37,692 nt of DNA, taken from Chromatiales bacterium (GTDB lineage Bacteria; Pseudomonadota; Gammaproteobacteria; Steroidobacterales; GCA-2729495). Both the position numbers and the translations under genes were made by a program. The stretch is taken from assembly GCA_020831895.1 (NCBI GenBank), contig JAFIFS010000022.1, positions 1 to 37,692 of the forward strand, in the 5' to 3' direction. A model generated the notes under the pieces. That model saw nothing but the letters and a program-made list of their open reading frames with translations. It had not been told where the DNA came from and ran no database searches. Positions 36,110 to 37,692 of the stretch are shown one piece after another (position 1 is the stretch's first letter; each line of letters opens with the position of its first letter).

Positions 36110-37333
36110 TCACCCTAGGCCGAGCTCGTCGGCTTCATTGTTCGCCCAGGTGATCGCCTCGAGATAGCAGCGACTGAAGCGCCAGGTCGGCGCCTGGCCT
36201 GCATCGATGTCCTCGGGAGCCTGCTCGAAGGCCCGGGCATCCTTGAGACAGCTGGAGATACCGGAATGGTTACCGCCCAGCAGGGCGTCCCTGATCTCCT
36301 GCTCCACGGGCAACTCATCGAGCAGGGAGGACAGCGGAACGTCAAGCATGAGCTCTATTGCCGACAGCATACCTGCCAGGAAGGCCGCGCGGGGGGAGGC
36401 CCCGTAATGATCGGCCAGAAGCTCACAGGCACGCGCCCGGATCAGCGCCCGGCGGCACCCATCCGAGCCCTTGGGTGATACACCACTCATCACGGTCAGG
36501 GTTGCGATGTCCTGGATACGGCGTGTACCGAGAACGACCACAGCCTCGCGGATCGTCGAGAACCGCCGGGCCCGGCTGATCTGTGCCGAGTTGGAGAATC
36601 GCAGGACTTTCAGAGACAGCGCAGGGTCACTCTCCACCAGGCTGGCAACTTTAGATGTGCTTGCGCGCTCGTCCTGGAGCATGGACAACAGGCGAAGGGC
36701 CGCAAGTCGCCCGGGGGTGACCCTCTGCTGCGCTACTGTCTCGGGCCTTGCATAAAAGTAGCCCTGGAAATAGCTGAAGCCGAGGTCACGGCAAAGTCTG
36801 TGTTCCTCGGCGGTCTCGACCTTCTCGGCCAACAGCCTGATGCCATGCGCCTGGAACGCATGGGCAAGGTCGGCCAGCTCCTTTGGTGAATAAAGTCCGA
36901 TTTCCAGCTTGATGATGTCGGCCAATCCGATCAGTTCGGCTCGCTCAGGGTCATCCTGCCAGTCGTCCAGCGCCACCATGAAGCCGGCCTCGCGCAGTTC
37001 GCGCAAGGCATGCAGCAGTCGCTGGCTGCCCGGAACATCCTCGAGCACTTCGATCACGACCAGATCCGGCGGCAGCGAGCGGAGCAGCCCGCTGACCAGC
37101 ATGTTGTGCGTGGCGTTGAGGAACAGCGGCTTGCCGCCCGACAGCGCCTGGATTCCCCCTGCGGCGTACATCCCCATGACGACGTTCGCGGTCGCCGCAT
37201 CGCCATCGACCAGCCGCGCTGAATCCTCTAGAGCACCCGACCGGAAGAGCAGTTCATAGGCGCAGAGCTGGCCATCAGCACCAAAAATTGGCTGCCGACC
37301 GACAAAGTATTCAGACAACCCGGGAATCTCCAC
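36110..37333 (-). CDS. Degenerate EAL-HDOD signalling protein
   Basis: The GTG at 37331-37333 (VEIPGLSEYFVGRQPIFGAD) is chosen because the family starts near 'YFVGRQPIF'; the open frame extends to 37519 without coding character and no good Shine-Dalgarno sequence was found. The 407-residue product has an EAL-like half with most catalytic positions changed: ELL for EAL (AYELLFRSG), NATHNM, VIEVLEDV, VALDDW, LLAEKVET and YFQGYFYARP. So it probably does not hydrolyse c-di-GMP. The second half is an HDOD domain (LAALRLLSMLQDERASTSKV, SLVESDPALSLKVLRFSNSA, TIREAVVVLGTRRIQDIATL). Proteins of this kind (YuxH/CdgJ-like) act in motility and biofilm control through protein contacts. It is transcribed alone. 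Confidence 0.9.
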   Translation of the reverse strand: MEIPGLSEYFVGRQPIFGADGQLCAYELLFRSGALEDSARLVDGDAATANVVMGMYAAGGIQALSGGKPLFLNATHNMLVSGLLRSLPPDLVVIEVLEDVPGSQRLLHALRELREAGFMVALDDWQDDPERAELIGLADIIKLEIGLYSPKELADLAHAFQAHGIRLLAEKVETAEEHRLCRDLGFSYFQGYFYARPETVAQQRVTPGRLAALRLLSMLQDERASTSKVASLVESDPALSLKVLRFSNSAQISRARRFSTIREAVVVLGTRRIQDIATLTVMSGVSPKGSDGCRRALIRARACELLADHYGASPRAAFLAGMLSAIELMLDVPLSSLLDELPVEQEIRDALLGGNHSGISSCLKDARAFEQAPEDIDAGQAPTWRFSRCYLEAITWANNEADELGLG

Positions 37334-37692
37334 CCATGAACACGCAGTGCCGGATGCGGATCCGACGTACGCCCCCCTGACAGGCCCACCAAGGCTGGAG
37401 ACCGTGGACAACGAAAAGGAATTATCCGGATACGGGGGCCCTGGTCTGCCGCACCCGTCACAGACCGGAATCCTGGAGCCATATGCCGCTGAAAACGGGC
37501 CCCTGCACTCATGGGCCACCGGAATACATCATCCGCGGAGATGACGGACCGCCCGACTTGCGCTGGGTGCGCTGATCTGACGAGCTGCGCGGCGCCCCAC
37601 TGGGGAGCCGCGGCCCCAGCCGCGGCTGCCGGGGTTTGATGCGCTTGGCCACGTTCCGGCCGAACACGGCCGGGGGGCTCGTCGCCCTGGTG
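37334..37692. other. Right-edge region without a supported gene
   Basis: Upstream of the EAL-HDOD gene. A GC-rich self-complementary segment (GCCGCGGC twice, around 37612-37628) could form a hairpin. On the minus strand a frame ending at a TGA at 37510-37512 reads basic, low-complexity residues such as VFGRNVAKRIKPRQPRLG and could be the tail of a gene beyond the right edge, but there is not enough to call it. Confidence 0.4.

Noticed and set aside
37334..37519. N-terminal extension of the EAL-HDOD protein to the ATG at 37519
   Set aside because: The extra residues are Gly/Ser/Pro-rich with no family counterpart; homologous proteins begin near YFVGRQPIF.

Overview
The window is GC-rich, densely coded bacterial chromosome. 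Lipoproteins with LxGC/LxAC lipoboxes, outer-membrane beta-barrels, a TrmO tRNA methyltransferase, a GspE/PilB-type ATPase, a degenerate EAL-HDOD regulator and a VPxPA-CTERM protein all point to a Gram-negative proteobacterium, most likely a gammaproteobacterium. Nothing seen fixes the genus. No rRNA, tRNA, CRISPR array or prophage module was recognised.

Left part (1-23 kb) is accessory in character. It holds a partial Phd/YefM antitoxin, an orphan HTH regulator, two convergent hicAB loci, a HEPN-HIT-HNH operon, a divergent Xre-RES toxin pair, a VPxPA-CTERM exported protein, two overlapping genes for secreted proteins (SH3/coiled-coil and PDZ), two large beta-propeller lipoproteins, a RAYT (REP-associated tyrosine transposase), a limonene-epoxide-hydrolase-like protein, a VapBC pair, two outer-membrane barrels, a patatin-like lipoprotein and TrmO.

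This part is threaded by eleven copies (whole, half or decayed) of one ~62 bp imperfect palindrome, roughly TCAGGTGCCGGG ... CCCGGCACCTGA. All copies read in the same direction on the + strand, and nearly all sit at or inside gene 3' ends. The RAYT lies in the middle of them, flanked by copies and enclosed by a 112 bp direct repeat. A 39 bp relic of the RAYT gene sits beside another copy at 18.9 kb. The simplest reading is a RAYT/REP family that has been active here. Two copies supply the same in-frame C-terminal peptide tail to unrelated proteins, a HicA toxin and the VPxPA protein, and a third supplies the end of an amidohydrolase.

Right part (23-37.7 kb) has no copies and looks more like ordinary chromosome. 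It contains an exported amidohydrolase; an overlapping run SdiA-regulated-like lipoprotein - cupin - Sir2 deacylase - NmrA-like oxidoreductase; an orphan GspE/PilB ATPase; two small CBS-pair proteins; a decayed beta-helix/TolB-propeller gene split by an in-frame TGA; an unknown lipoprotein; a diheme cytochrome c; and an EAL-HDOD protein.

The best candidates for something undescribed are the unidirectional REP family with its RAYT and protein-tailing effect, the HEPN-HIT-HNH nuclease operon set back to back with Xre-RES, and the SH3/coiled-coil plus PDZ secreted pair.
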